Shown: positions 33,038 to 41,953 of the stretch, piece by piece | Position numbering within the stretch: the stretch's first letter is position 1 | Layout: every line of letters starts with the position of its first letter | Assembly (NCBI RefSeq): GCF_900172355.1 | Contig: NZ_FWFZ01000001.1 | Coordinates: 480,483-544,482 of the forward strand | Length of the DNA: 64,000 nt | Origin: Roseisalinus antarcticus | GTDB lineage: Bacteria > Pseudomonadota > Alphaproteobacteria > Rhodobacterales > Rhodobacteraceae | Direction of reading: 5' to 3' | Notes under the pieces: model-generated | The model's database searches: none | What the model saw: the letters and a program-made list of their open reading frames with translations, nothing else | Told to the model about the DNA's origin: nothing | Made by a program: the position numbers and the translations under genes

Positions 33038-34987
33038 TCAGATCAGGATGAGAGTCAGCACGGGCGCGAAGATCAGCGCCAGCGTCACGGCCAGCATGAC
33101 CAGCACGAAGGGGGCCGCGCCCTTGAAGATGTCGCCCAAGGTGACGAACCCTTCCGGCAACGCGCCCTTGACCACGAAGACCGATAACCCGAACGGCGGG
33201 GTCAGCAAGCCGATCTCGATCGCGATGACCGATACGATGCCGAACCAGATGAGGTCGCCGCCCAAGGCCTCCACAAGGGGGATCGCGATGGGCAGGATCA
33301 CCAGCATGATCGACACGCTGTCCAGGATCATGCCCAGAAGGATCACCAGCACCACATAGCACAGCATGAACGCGATCAGCGACAGATCGAAGGACGCGAG
33401 CAGTCCCGTCGCCTTCATCGGGATCGTCGAGAGCGTCAGCATGCGCGCATAAAGGTTGGCAGCCACGATCAGGAACAGGATGCTGGCGGTGATATAGCCG
33501 GTCTCCAGCGCGATCGACTTGATCACCGTCCAGTTCAGCTTGCGCCGTGCGCCCGCCACGATGAAGGCCCCCAGCGCACCGATGGCCGCCGCCTCGGTCG
33601 GGCTGAAGAAGCCGCCGTAGATCCCGCCCATGACCAGCGTCACGATGAAGATCACCGGCAGCAGCCGGCCCAGCATCTCGCGCACCGACATGCGCTCGGT
33701 CTCGGGCAAGGCTTTCGGTGTGCCGACAAAGCCCGGCGCCCAGATCGCCAGCACCACGTTGAGCACCGCGAAGGCCACCGCAAGCAGCAGGCCCGGGATG
33801 ATCGCCGCGATGAACAGCGAGCCGACGGACACCTCGGCAATCAGCGCATAGATGATCAGCAGCAGGCTCGGCGGGATCAGCATCCCCAGCACCGAGCTTC
33901 CCGCGATGACCCCTGCGGCGAAGCGACGGGTGTAGCCCGCCTCGTCCATCGCGGGGACGGCGACGCGGCTGAAGACCGCGGCCGAGGCGATGGAGGATCC
34001 CGTGATCGCCGCGAAGATCGCGTTGGCCGCAACCGTCGCGACCCCGAGCCCGCCGCGCAGCCGGCGCAGCGCGACAACGGCGACCTGGAACGCGTCGCGC
34101 CCCACGTCGGCCCTGTCAAGCACCAGACCCATGGTCACGAACAGCGGCACCACGCCGAATTCATAGGACCGGATCGCCCCGGCGGCGGCGATGCCCAGCC
34201 CGTTCTGCGCCACGTTGATATTGCCCCGGGTCAGCCAGATGCCGATGAAGGACATCGCGATCAGCGCGATGGCGACCGGCATCCCGCAGGCCACCAGCAC
34301 AAAGAGGCCGACGAAGGCCATCACCCCGATCTGCACCGAGCTGAGCCCGCCGCCGAACATCAGCAGCACGAACCCGGCGATCAGGACCAGCAGCAGCGCG
34401 AGGCCCCAGAGGCCGCGACGGTCGCCCTCGGCCAGCACCAGCCGCGCGAAGGCCGCGCCCTGCACGATCGCCACGCGCATGCACTCGATGACGGCAAGCA
34501 CCGCGCCGGCCACGACCGCAAGCTTGAACGGCCAGAGCACCAGCTGATAGGCCCCCCGCGCTCCGCTGAACTGACCGCTCTGGTAGGCCTCGTGGAAATC
34601 TTCGAACAGCCACTGCACGGCAAAGCACAGCAGCCCGGCCGCGGTGGCGAAAAAGACCACCTTGGCGCCATGGGCGAGAGCGGGCCGGGATGTCTCCCAG
34701 CCCGCCATCAGGAATTCGGCCTTGATGAGCCTGTCACTGCGGATCGTGCTGCCCAGCTGGACAAAGACGCAGGCGACGATGGAGAACGCGACAAAGTCCG
34801 AGACCCCGTTGATCGGGATCGAGAACAGGTTCCGCATGAGGACATCGGCCGCGATCACGAACATGAACGCCATGATCGTGGTCGAGGCGAGCCCCGAAAA
34901 GACCGAAGACACCCCCCCGATCACGCGGTCCACCCCGGCCAGGGCGCCCGTGGGGCCGCCCTGCGCGTCTCCGTCGGTGCGGCTCAT
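33038..34987 (-). CDS. Fused TRAP transporter permease DctQM
   Basis: A 649-residue permease in which the small DctQ subunit (residues about 1-195, four helices; NLFSIPINGVSDFVAFSIVA is the Q signature) is fused to the large DctM subunit (about 210-649; SGSSIASAAVFSRVAVPAMD, FSPTEAAAIGALGAFIVAG). The fused form is known in many TRAP systems. It uses the sodium gradient to import the ligand delivered by the binding protein encoded immediately upstream. The amidohydrolase follows after 14 bases. Confidence 0.92.
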   Translation of the reverse strand: MSRTDGDAQGGPTGALAGVDRVIGGVSSVFSGLASTTIMAFMFVIAADVLMRNLFSIPINGVSDFVAFSIVACVFVQLGSTIRSDRLIKAEFLMAGWETSRPALAHGAKVVFFATAAGLLCFAVQWLFEDFHEAYQSGQFSGARGAYQLVLWPFKLAVVAGAVLAVIECMRVAIVQGAAFARLVLAEGDRRGLWGLALLLVLIAGFVLLMFGGGLSSVQIGVMAFVGLFVLVACGMPVAIALIAMSFIGIWLTRGNINVAQNGLGIAAAGAIRSYEFGVVPLFVTMGLVLDRADVGRDAFQVAVVALRRLRGGLGVATVAANAIFAAITGSSIASAAVFSRVAVPAMDEAGYTRRFAAGVIAGSSVLGMLIPPSLLLIIYALIAEVSVGSLFIAAIIPGLLLAVAFAVLNVVLAIWAPGFVGTPKALPETERMSVREMLGRLLPVIFIVTLVMGGIYGGFFSPTEAAAIGALGAFIVAGARRKLNWTVIKSIALETGYITASILFLIVAANLYARMLTLSTIPMKATGLLASFDLSLIAFMLCYVVLVILLGMILDSVSIMLVILPIAIPLVEALGGDLIWFGIVSVIAIEIGLLTPPFGLSVFVVKGALPEGFVTLGDIFKGAAPFVLVMLAVTLALIFAPVLTLILI

Positions 34988-35000
34988 CAGACGGCGCGGA

Positions 35001-36083
35001 TCAAAGGTCCGCCGCCCAGTCTCTCAGCGGCACGCCGCCTTCTTCCTGAACGGTGGCCATGTACTTGACGAGGATGTCGCGCCCGGGAATGCCGCGCTCT
35101 TCGAGGCCGTCGGCCCAGAGTTGCCCCAACGGCGGCATCCGGTTGACCCACTCGAGCTTCTGCTCGTCGGGCATCGCCGTCACGGTGGCGCCTTCCTCGA
35201 CGAACTTGTCGAAGAACAGGGCTTCACGCTCTTCGATCAGGCGCGCGTTCTCGATCGAATACTCGCGGCCCAGCTCGGCGATGACCTCCTGCACGTCCTC
35301 GGGCAGGCTGTTGAACGTGTCGGTGTTCACGCCGAAGCCGCCGAAGGTCAGCGGGCCGGTGTTCACGCGGGTCACGAAGGGCGCCTGTTCGTGCAGCTTC
35401 AGCGGATAGGCGCCGGTGCCGATCAGGATCGTGCCCTCGCCCACGCCGGTCTGAAGCTGGCCGTACATCGCCGGGATGCCGGTGTTGACCAGGGTGGCGC
35501 CCACGGCCTCGACCCAGGGTGCGCAGACCGGCACGCCCAGAAGGCGCATGCCTTCGAGGTCGGACAGCTGCTCGATCGGGGTCTTGGTGAAGAGGTGATA
35601 GCCGTCCGACACGCAGGACCCGAAGAAGGTGATGTCCTGGCTGGTCCACTCGCGCTTCATCGCCTCTTCGGAATCGTTGAGGCGGTTCATCGTGTTGATC
35701 GCCTGATCCACGGTCTGGGTGTTGAAGGGGACGGAATACATGATGTTCTGCAGCGGCAGGGTCGACGGCTCCCAGATCGAGCCGATCCAGCCCATGTCGG
35801 TCAGCTGCTGGCTGACCGCCTCGAGCGTGTCGTTGAAATCGTAGAGCGAGCCGCCATAGGCCTCGGTCCAGTTGATCCGGTAGTTGGAGCCGCGCTCCTC
35901 CAGCATGGCGTTGGACTTTTCCACGATGACCGTATGCAGCGGCGTGACCCAGGCGATGGCCGTCGGGTGGCTGGACGAGATCGTCAGGTTGATCGTGTCC
36001 TGCGCGAAGGCGCGGCTGCCCAGGACGAGCGGGCTGGTCAGGCTGATCATGCCGGCCACGGCCTGGCGACGATTCATATTCAT
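35001..36083 (-). CDS. TRAP transporter substrate-binding protein DctP
   Basis: A 360-residue periplasmic TRAP binding protein. The signal peptide spans about residues 1-28 (NRRQAVAGMISL ... SRAFAQDTI), with an arginine pair that could allow Tat export. The mature part carries the DctP core (LEGMRLLGVPVCAPWVEAVG, with the usual ligand-contacting region, and PLTFGGFGVNTDTFNSLPE). It lies 13 bases upstream of the fused QM permease. Neighbouring hydrolases suggest a nitrogen-rich organic ligand. Confidence 0.9.
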   Translation of the reverse strand: MNMNRRQAVAGMISLTSPLVLGSRAFAQDTINLTISSSHPTAIAWVTPLHTVIVEKSNAMLEERGSNYRINWTEAYGGSLYDFNDTLEAVSQQLTDMGWIGSIWEPSTLPLQNIMYSVPFNTQTVDQAINTMNRLNDSEEAMKREWTSQDITFFGSCVSDGYHLFTKTPIEQLSDLEGMRLLGVPVCAPWVEAVGATLVNTGIPAMYGQLQTGVGEGTILIGTGAYPLKLHEQAPFVTRVNTGPLTFGGFGVNTDTFNSLPEDVQEVIAELGREYSIENARLIEEREALFFDKFVEEGATVTAMPDEQKLEWVNRMPPLGQLWADGLEERGIPGRDILVKYMATVQEEGGVPLRDWAADL

Positions 36084-36245
36084 TGGAATTCCTCACGTTG
36101 ACGCGATGGCGAGACTCACCACGCGCCGTATTCTACGTTTCTCACGGCCCAATGCAATCGTTTGCTCAACTTTTTTCGACCATCCCTGGGCGGCCGACCC
36201 GGGCTTGCCATTTCGGCACCGGGAAAAGACCGGCGGCAGCCCTTT

Positions 36246-37213
36246 TCAGTCCCCGGCGGGTGACCCCGCGCCGCGCCGGACGCCGGGCAGGACGCACAGC
36301 ATCTCGAAGAGCAGGTTCGCGGCAATCAAGGCGGTGTTGCCGGTCGGATCATAGGGGGGCGAGACCTCGACCAGGTCGCAGCCCACGAGGTTCAGCCCGG
36401 CGCAGCCCCGAACGATTTCCAGCGCCTGCCAGGTGGTCAGCCCGCCGGCTCCACCGTGCCGGTTCCGGGGGCGAAGGCGGGATCGAGGCTGTCGATATCG
36501 AAGCTGAGGTAGACCGGCGCGTCGCCCACACGCGCCCGCAGGTCCGCCATCAGCGGGGTCAGGGACCGGTGCCAGCACGCCTCGGCCTGGATCACGGTCC
36601 AGCCCCGGTCGCGGCCCCAGTCGAAATCCTCGGGCGCATAGCCGGTGCCGCGCAGGCCGATCTGGGTGACCTTGTCGTTGAGCAGGCAGCCGTCCTCCCA
36701 GGCGCGGCGGAAGGGGCAACCATGGGCCACCGTCTCGCCGAACATGTGTTCGTTGATGTCCGCATGGGCATCGACTTGGACGAGGGCGACGGGGCCGTGC
36801 ACCTCGCGGATGGCCCGCAGGATCGGCCAGGTCAGCGTGTGGTCGCCGCCCAGGGTCAGCGGGATCGCCCCGAAGGTCAGGATTTCGCGATATCGCGCGG
36901 TGATGATGTCGACGGACTTCTTCAGGTCGAAGGTGTTGATCGGCACGTCGCCGATATCGGCCACCTGGAGGCTGTCGAAGGGCGCGGCCCCGGTCGCCAT
37001 GTTGTAGGGCCGCAGCATCCGGCTTTCGTCGCGGATCTGGCGCGGGCCAAGCCGCGTGCCGGGCCGGTTGGAGGTGCCGATATCCATCGGGATGCCGACA
37101 ATGCAGGCGTCCAGCCCCTCCGCCGTGTCCAGCGAGGGCAGCCGCATCATGGTGGCCGGCCCGCCGAAGCGGGGCATCTCGTTGCCACCCAGGGGCTGGT
37201 TGAGGCGGCTCAT
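36246..37213 (-). pseudogene. speB: Agmatinase/ureohydrolase-family gene with a frameshift
   Basis: A ureohydrolase (agmatinase/guanidino-acid hydrolase) interrupted by a one-base frameshift. The first 258 residues (37213-36437) hold all manganese ligands: H125 in GGDHTLTWP, D148, H150 and D152 in DAHADINE, D239 and D241 in SFDIDSLDP. The frame then stops directly after GTGTVEPAG. The missing C-terminal 60 residues continue without a gap in the next frame (36436-36246: GGLTTWQALEIVRG, NTALIAANLLFEML). Restoring one G in the CCGGCGGG stretch at about 36441-36448 joins them into about 322 residues, the normal length. It is either a recent inactivation or a sequencing error. The start at 37213 (MSRLNQPLGG) is chosen. 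It is upstream of the TRAP genes on the same strand. Confidence 0.82.
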
Positions 37214-37469
37214 GCGCCCTGCCCCGTCGCTGTGTTGCGGGCCGGCGGCGGCTGTTGCGGGGGCGCGAGGGGCATGGCTTGGTCCTTGGGCAATTCGACG
37301 GAGAGGCGGGGCGCCCCTCCCACCTCACCCCGGCGCGCGCCGCCGCGTCAAGGTCCCGGTGCCACGGATGCCGCGGCGCCGGGACCGCTCTGCCACTGCC
37401 ATCGGGGTCGAGGGGCCGGCAAAGGTTCCCCCGGTCCGCGGACTGACCCGGCGAACGCCGCCCGACAGC

Positions 37470-38642
37470 TCACCCGTGCGACAGCGCCCGGATCACGCCG
37501 CGCAGTTCGGCCAGCCCCCGCAGCCGGCCGATCAGCGGGTAGCCGGGTATCATCTCGCGGGTGAGGTCCGACAGCATGTGATGGCCGTGATCGGGACGGA
37601 ACGGGATCGCGTGATCGGCACGCCCGGCCGCGCGACGGCGGGCCTCTTCGTCCAGCAGCACCCGGATCAGCGCCACCATGTCCGTGTCGCCGTCGAGATG
37701 GGCATCTTCTTCGAAAGAGCCGTCCGGGTCCTTCCGGACATTGCGCAGATGGGCGAAGTGGATCCGGTCGGCCACCTGCGCCGCCAGCGCGGGCACGTCA
37801 TTGGCCGGGTTGGCCCCCAGTGAGCCCGAGCAGAAGGTTATCCCGTTGGCCGGGCTTTCATGGGCCGCCAGCACCCAGGCCAGGTCGTGGCTGTCCGACA
37901 CGATGCGGGGCAGCCCCAGGATGTCGCGCGGCGGATCGTCGGGATGCACGCAAAGCCGCATCCCCAGCTCTTCGGCGGTCGGCACGACCTCATCGAGGAA
38001 CCGTTTGAAATTGGCCCGCAGGCCCTCGCGCCCGATGCCGTCGTAGCCCGCGAGCGCGGTCCGCAGCCCGGCCACGTCGTAGCGGTCGAACGCGCCGGGC
38101 ATCCCGGCCATGATCGCCCCGAGCAGCCCGTCGCGGTCGGCCTCGGTCGCGGCCTGGAACCAGGCGGCGGCGCGGGTCAGGACCTCGGCGGGATAATCCG
38201 CCTCGGCCTCGCGCCGGCCCAGCATGTGGACCTCGAAGGCGGCCATGCGGACCGCTTCGAACCGCAGGCAGGTCGCGCCAGAGGCCACGGGCGCGGCAAG
38301 ATCGGTCCGGGTCCAGTCCAGCAGCGGCATGAAGTTGTAGCAGACCGACATCACCCCCTCGGCGGCCAGGTTGGCCAGGGACTGGCGATAATTGGCGAAG
38401 AGCGGGCCAAGGTCGCCGTCGCCGCGCTTGATCCGCTCGTGGACCGGCAGGCTCTCGACCATGGCCCAGTCGAAGCCGGCCGCGGCCAGCAGGCCCTTGC
38501 GCCGGGCGATGGCCTCGCGCGGCCAGACTTCGCCATAGGGGATGTCGTGGAGGGCGGTGACGATGCCCCGCGCCCCCGTCTGGGCGACCTCGCCCAGCGA
38601 GATGCTGTCGAACTCGCCATACCAGCGCCAGCATTCGATCAT
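37470..38642 (-). CDS. uxuA: Mannonate dehydratase
   Basis: A 390-residue UxuA, which dehydrates D-mannonate to 2-keto-3-deoxygluconate in glucuronate breakdown. Family sequences: MIECWRWYGEFDSISLGEVA at the N terminus, VCYNFMPLLDWTRTDL, LCVHPDDPPRDILGLPRI, NGITFCSGSLGANP, and IPFRPDHGHHML near the end, giving the metal-binding His, Cys and Asp set. The ATG overlaps the uxuB stop (ATGA). It is the last gene of the uronate operon on this strand. Confidence 0.95.
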   Translation of the reverse strand: MIECWRWYGEFDSISLGEVAQTGARGIVTALHDIPYGEVWPREAIARRKGLLAAAGFDWAMVESLPVHERIKRGDGDLGPLFANYRQSLANLAAEGVMSVCYNFMPLLDWTRTDLAAPVASGATCLRFEAVRMAAFEVHMLGRREAEADYPAEVLTRAAAWFQAATEADRDGLLGAIMAGMPGAFDRYDVAGLRTALAGYDGIGREGLRANFKRFLDEVVPTAEELGMRLCVHPDDPPRDILGLPRIVSDSHDLAWVLAAHESPANGITFCSGSLGANPANDVPALAAQVADRIHFAHLRNVRKDPDGSFEEDAHLDGDTDMVALIRVLLDEEARRRAAGRADHAIPFRPDHGHHMLSDLTREMIPGYPLIGRLRGLAELRGVIRALSHG

Positions 38643-40105
38643 GTGACCCTCTCCGCGATGGCGGCGCGCACGCCGCGGGACCAGATCGCCTCGGCCGCCG
38701 TCGTGATCGGTGCGCGGAGCTCGGCGGCAAGATCGTCCGGAAAGATATCCTCGACCGACAGGAGTGCCGCGACGATTTCCGCCGGGCCCTCCTCCTCGGC
38801 GGCGAGGCCGCGCAGGCGTTCGGCGAGCGGGTCGCGGACATCTATCTCCGCCCCGGCCTCGTCGCGCCCCGTGACGTAGCGCATCCAGGCCGCGACCGCG
38901 AGGCAGAGGCCCGGCGCCGTTCGGCCCGCCCCCAGCGTGTCGCGCAGGGTGCCGAGGATCCGCTGCGGCAGCTTCTGGCTGCCGTCCATGGCGATCTGCC
39001 AGGTGCGGTGCTGGATCGCCGGGTTGGCGTAGCGCTCGAACAGCGCTTCGGCGTAGGCGGCGAGGTCCACCCCCTCGGGCGCCGTCACCGCGGGCATGAT
39101 CTCGGCCCAGAGCGTCCGGGCATAGGCGGCGAAGACCGGGTCGGCCATGGTCCGTGCGATGGTCTCGTGCCCGGCGAGATAGCCGGTATAGGCCAGCGCC
39201 GAATGGGTGCCGTTCAGCATCCGCAGCTTCATGTGCTCGTGGGCGGTCACGTTCGCGACCATCTCGACCCCCGCCGCCTCGAAATCCGGGCGGGCGCCGC
39301 CGACGAAATCGTCCTCGACCGCCCATTGCGAAAACGGCTCGTGCAAGACCGGGGCCGCGTCGTGCCGACCGGTCAGAGCGTCGATCCGCTGGATGTCGTC
39401 CCCGGTCGTGGCCGGGGTGATCCGGTCGACCATGGTCGCGGGAAAGCGCCCCTCGGCGGCGATCCAGGCGGCGAGCGCAGGGTCGATCCGCTCCGCCAGC
39501 TCCAGCACCATGCCGCGCACCAGCCGGCCGTTCTCCGGCAGGTTGTCGCAGGTCAGCACGGTGAATGGCGCCCTTCCCGCCGCGCGGCGCCGCGCAAGGG
39601 CGCGGACCAGGAAGCCGGGCGCCGAGACCGGAAGCGTGTTGGCGATGTCGTGGCGGATGTCGGGATGCGCGAGGTTCAGCGCCCCGGTCGCCGGATTGTG
39701 GCAATAGCCCTTCTCGGTCACCGTCAGCGTGACGATCCGGACCGCCGGGTCCGCCATCGCGACAAGCACGGCCTCGGGGTCCTCCGGCGCGACAAGAACG
39801 TCATTCAAGACGCTGATATCCCGTATTTTCTCGCCATCAGGGTCCAGCACGACCGAGGTATAGCTCCACCCCCGCGCCCGCAGTGCGTCGCGCACGGCCG
39901 GGCTTCGGAGAGAGACGCCGACGATCCCCCAATCGCCCCCCGAAGCGGCCATGGCGTCGGCCACATAGACGCAGCCGAAGCCGCGAAAGAACGCCCCGAG
40001 ACCGAGGTGGACGATGCCGGTCGCGGGACGCACGCCGGCCACGGTTTCCGATACGTCAGCGGGCAAGCCAGCCTCCATCGACGTTGAGAACCGCGCCGTG
40101 GACAT
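38639..40105 (-). CDS. uxuB: Fructuronate reductase / mannitol dehydrogenase family
   Basis: A 488-residue long-chain polyol dehydrogenase of the UxuB/MtlD family, expected to reduce D-fructuronate to D-mannonate with NADH. The nucleotide site is GIVHLGLGAFFRGFGCVYVAD; the catalytic Lys lies in LTVTEKGYCHNP, and a second conserved block is FSQWAVEDDFVGGARP. The start is uncertain: ATG at 40105 overlaps the kduD end by 50 bases, and ATG at 40078 by 23. Together with uxaC and uxuA it completes the glucuronate branch. Confidence 0.92.
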   Translation of the reverse strand: MSTARFSTSMEAGLPADVSETVAGVRPATGIVHLGLGAFFRGFGCVYVADAMAASGGDWGIVGVSLRSPAVRDALRARGWSYTSVVLDPDGEKIRDISVLNDVLVAPEDPEAVLVAMADPAVRIVTLTVTEKGYCHNPATGALNLAHPDIRHDIANTLPVSAPGFLVRALARRRAAGRAPFTVLTCDNLPENGRLVRGMVLELAERIDPALAAWIAAEGRFPATMVDRITPATTGDDIQRIDALTGRHDAAPVLHEPFSQWAVEDDFVGGARPDFEAAGVEMVANVTAHEHMKLRMLNGTHSALAYTGYLAGHETIARTMADPVFAAYARTLWAEIMPAVTAPEGVDLAAYAEALFERYANPAIQHRTWQIAMDGSQKLPQRILGTLRDTLGAGRTAPGLCLAVAAWMRYVTGRDEAGAEIDVRDPLAERLRGLAAEEEGPAEIVAALLSVEDIFPDDLAAELRAPITTAAEAIWSRGVRAAIAERVT

Positions 40106-40799
40106 AGCCAGCGGCCGGCGTGCAGAGGTAGACGACCGCGCCCGCGATATCGGACGCCTGGCCCCAGCGGCCCGCCGGGATCCGGTCGAGGATCGCCCCG
40201 CTCCGCGCGGGATCCTCGCGCAGGGCTGCGGTATTGTTGGTCTCGATATAGCCCGGGGCGACCGCGTTCACGTTGATGCCGCTTGCCGCCCATTCGTTGG
40301 CGAGCAGCTTGGTCAGCCCGGCGACGCCGTGCTTGGCCGCGGTGTAGGACGGCACCCGGATGCCGCCCTGGAAGGTCAGCAGCGACGCGATGTTCACGAC
40401 CGCGCCGGTCCCGCCCACGGCGAAGACCGCCCTGGCAAAGGCCTGGGTGGTGAAGAACAGCGCCTTGAGGTTGACGTCCATCACGTCGTCCCAGTCCTCT
40501 TCGGTGAAATCGACCGCGTCGTTGCGGCGGATAATGCCCGCGTTGTTGATCAGGATGTCAATGCCGCGGCCCTCGAACAAGCCCTGCCCGGCCATCGGAT
40601 CGCTGAAATCGACCAGCAGCGACGTGGCCACCCCGCCGGCCGAGCCGATCATCGCGACCGTTTCGTCGCTGGGCCGCCGGCCGGCGCAGATCACCTCGGC
40701 CCCGGCCTGCGCCAGCGCAAGGGCGATCGCCTGGCCGATACCGGTATTGGCGCTGGTCACCAGCGCCCGCCGCCCGGAAAGGTCGAACGGATTGCTCAC
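40056..40799 (-). CDS. kduD: 2-deoxy-D-gluconate 3-dehydrogenase / 5-keto-4-deoxyuronate reductase (SDR)
   Basis: A 247-residue short-chain dehydrogenase of the KduD type, which reduces 2,5-diketo-3-deoxygluconate to 2-keto-3-deoxygluconate. Cofactor site TSANTGIGQAIA (TGxxxGIG), NNAG motif in ILINNAGIIRRN, catalytic Ser in NIASLLTFQGG and YxxxK as YTAAK. The KduD-type RRNDAVDFTEEDWDDVMDVN block supports the assignment. It starts in the kduI stop codon (ATGA). Confidence 0.92.
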   Translation of the reverse strand: MSNPFDLSGRRALVTSANTGIGQAIALALAQAGAEVICAGRRPSDETVAMIGSAGGVATSLLVDFSDPMAGQGLFEGRGIDILINNAGIIRRNDAVDFTEEDWDDVMDVNLKALFFTTQAFARAVFAVGGTGAVVNIASLLTFQGGIRVPSYTAAKHGVAGLTKLLANEWAASGINVNAVAPGYIETNNTAALREDPARSGAILDRIPAGRWGQASDIAGAVVYLCTPAAGYVHGAVLNVDGGWLAR

Positions 40800-41623
40800 C
40801 GCAGATCCCCCATCGCGATCATGTCCATGTCGGTGAAATCCACGCTGTCGCCCGCCATCGCCCAGCAGAAGGTGTAGGACGACGTGCCCGCGCCCGCATG
40901 GATCGACCAGGGCGGCGAGATCACCGCCTCCTCGTTGGCCATGACGATGTGGCGGGTCTGGGCTGGCTCGCCCATCAGGTGAAAGACGCGGCCCTCCTCG
41001 GGGAGTTGAAAGTAGAGATAGGCCTCCATCCGCCGGTCGTGGGTATGGGCGGGCATGGTGTTCCAGACCGAGCCCTCGGCGAACTGCGTATAGCCCATAA
41101 GCAACTGGCAGGATTGGCAGACCTCGGGATGCAGGAACTGGATGATGACGCGCTCGTTGGCGGTCTCGCGGGCGCCGAGCTCGACCCGCCGGGCATCGGC
41201 GAGCCTGATCAGCGTGGTCGGATGGCTTTGGTGCGCCGGCGCCGAGAGCACATAGAACCGCCCCGCGCCCTCGAACGTCACCGGCCCCGACCCCATGCCA
41301 ACATAGAGCACCTCGCCGGTCTCCAGCGTGTAGCTCTCGCCACCGGCGTGGACGGTCCCGGCCTCGCCGATGTTGAGCACGCCCATCTCGCGCCGCTCGA
41401 GGATCGTGGCGGTGCCCGTGGCCGCGACCGCGTCCAAAGTCAGGCTGCCGCCCGCCGGCACTGCGGAGCCGAGGATCAGCCGGTCGTAGTGGCTGTAGAC
41501 CAGGTTGATCTCACCCGCCGCGAACAGCCCGCCCACGTGGAAATGGTCGCGCAGCTGGTCGGTATCCAGCGTCCTGGCCGTGGCGGGGTCGATCGCGTGG
41601 CGGGTCTGGGTCTTGAGCATCAT
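40796..41623 (-). CDS. kduI: 5-dehydro-4-deoxy-D-glucuronate isomerase
   Basis: A 275-residue KduI cupin-type isomerase converting 5-keto-4-deoxyuronate to 2,5-diketo-3-deoxygluconate. The zinc site is visible in PAHTHDRRMEAYLYF (two His and a Glu), with the last His in PPWSIHAGAGTS. Length is the family norm (about 278). The ATG at 41623 has an AAGGA site; a GTG at 41626 is an alternative. KdgF lies upstream and kduD overlaps downstream, so three consecutive steps are encoded in order. Confidence 0.95.
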   Translation of the reverse strand: MMLKTQTRHAIDPATARTLDTDQLRDHFHVGGLFAAGEINLVYSHYDRLILGSAVPAGGSLTLDAVAATGTATILERREMGVLNIGEAGTVHAGGESYTLETGEVLYVGMGSGPVTFEGAGRFYVLSAPAHQSHPTTLIRLADARRVELGARETANERVIIQFLHPEVCQSCQLLMGYTQFAEGSVWNTMPAHTHDRRMEAYLYFQLPEEGRVFHLMGEPAQTRHIVMANEEAVISPPWSIHAGAGTSSYTFCWAMAGDSVDFTDMDMIAMGDLR

Positions 41624-41638
41624 CACAGGTCCTTGGGA

Positions 41639-41944
41639 TCAGAGAAAATCGTCGCGGCGCGGGGTGAACGTGTCGATCAGCAGGCCCGCCGCCTCGCAGC
41701 GGCAGCCGTGGGGCACGCCGGAGGGGACCACCAGGCTGTCGCCGGGCCCGAGGTCGTGGCTCTCTTCGCCGACGAAGAAGGTGAAACGGCCCGAGTCCAC
41801 ATAGGTCGCCTGCACATGCGGATGGTCGTGCCGCTTTCCCTCGGCCTGAGGCTCGAAACGGAAGGCGACGACCATCAGCTCGGGGCTGTCGGCGAGGACC
41901 TGGCGGGTCACGCCGGGATCGGTGGGAACGACGGGAAAGCGCAT
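41639..41944 (-). CDS. kdgF: KdgF-like cupin, unsaturated uronate linearisation
   Basis: A 101-residue single-cupin protein with metal ligands in GKRHDHPHVQATYV and a late His in SGVPHGC. It matches KdgF, which opens 4,5-unsaturated uronate monomers released by polysaccharide lyases or unsaturated glycuronyl hydrolases into the linear keto form used by KduI. Its place between the TRAP permease and kduI supports this. The presence of kdgF implies that the operon handles unsaturated uronates as well as glucuronate. Confidence 0.85.
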   Translation of the reverse strand: MRFPVVPTDPGVTRQVLADSPELMVVAFRFEPQAEGKRHDHPHVQATYVDSGRFTFFVGEESHDLGPGDSLVVPSGVPHGCRCEAAGLLIDTFTPRRDDFL

Positions 41945-41953
41945 GACGGAACC

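Noticed and set aside
36246..36436. C-terminal ureohydrolase fragment as a separate gene
   Set aside because: It continues the upstream frame residue for residue after one missing base and has no own start or ribosome site.
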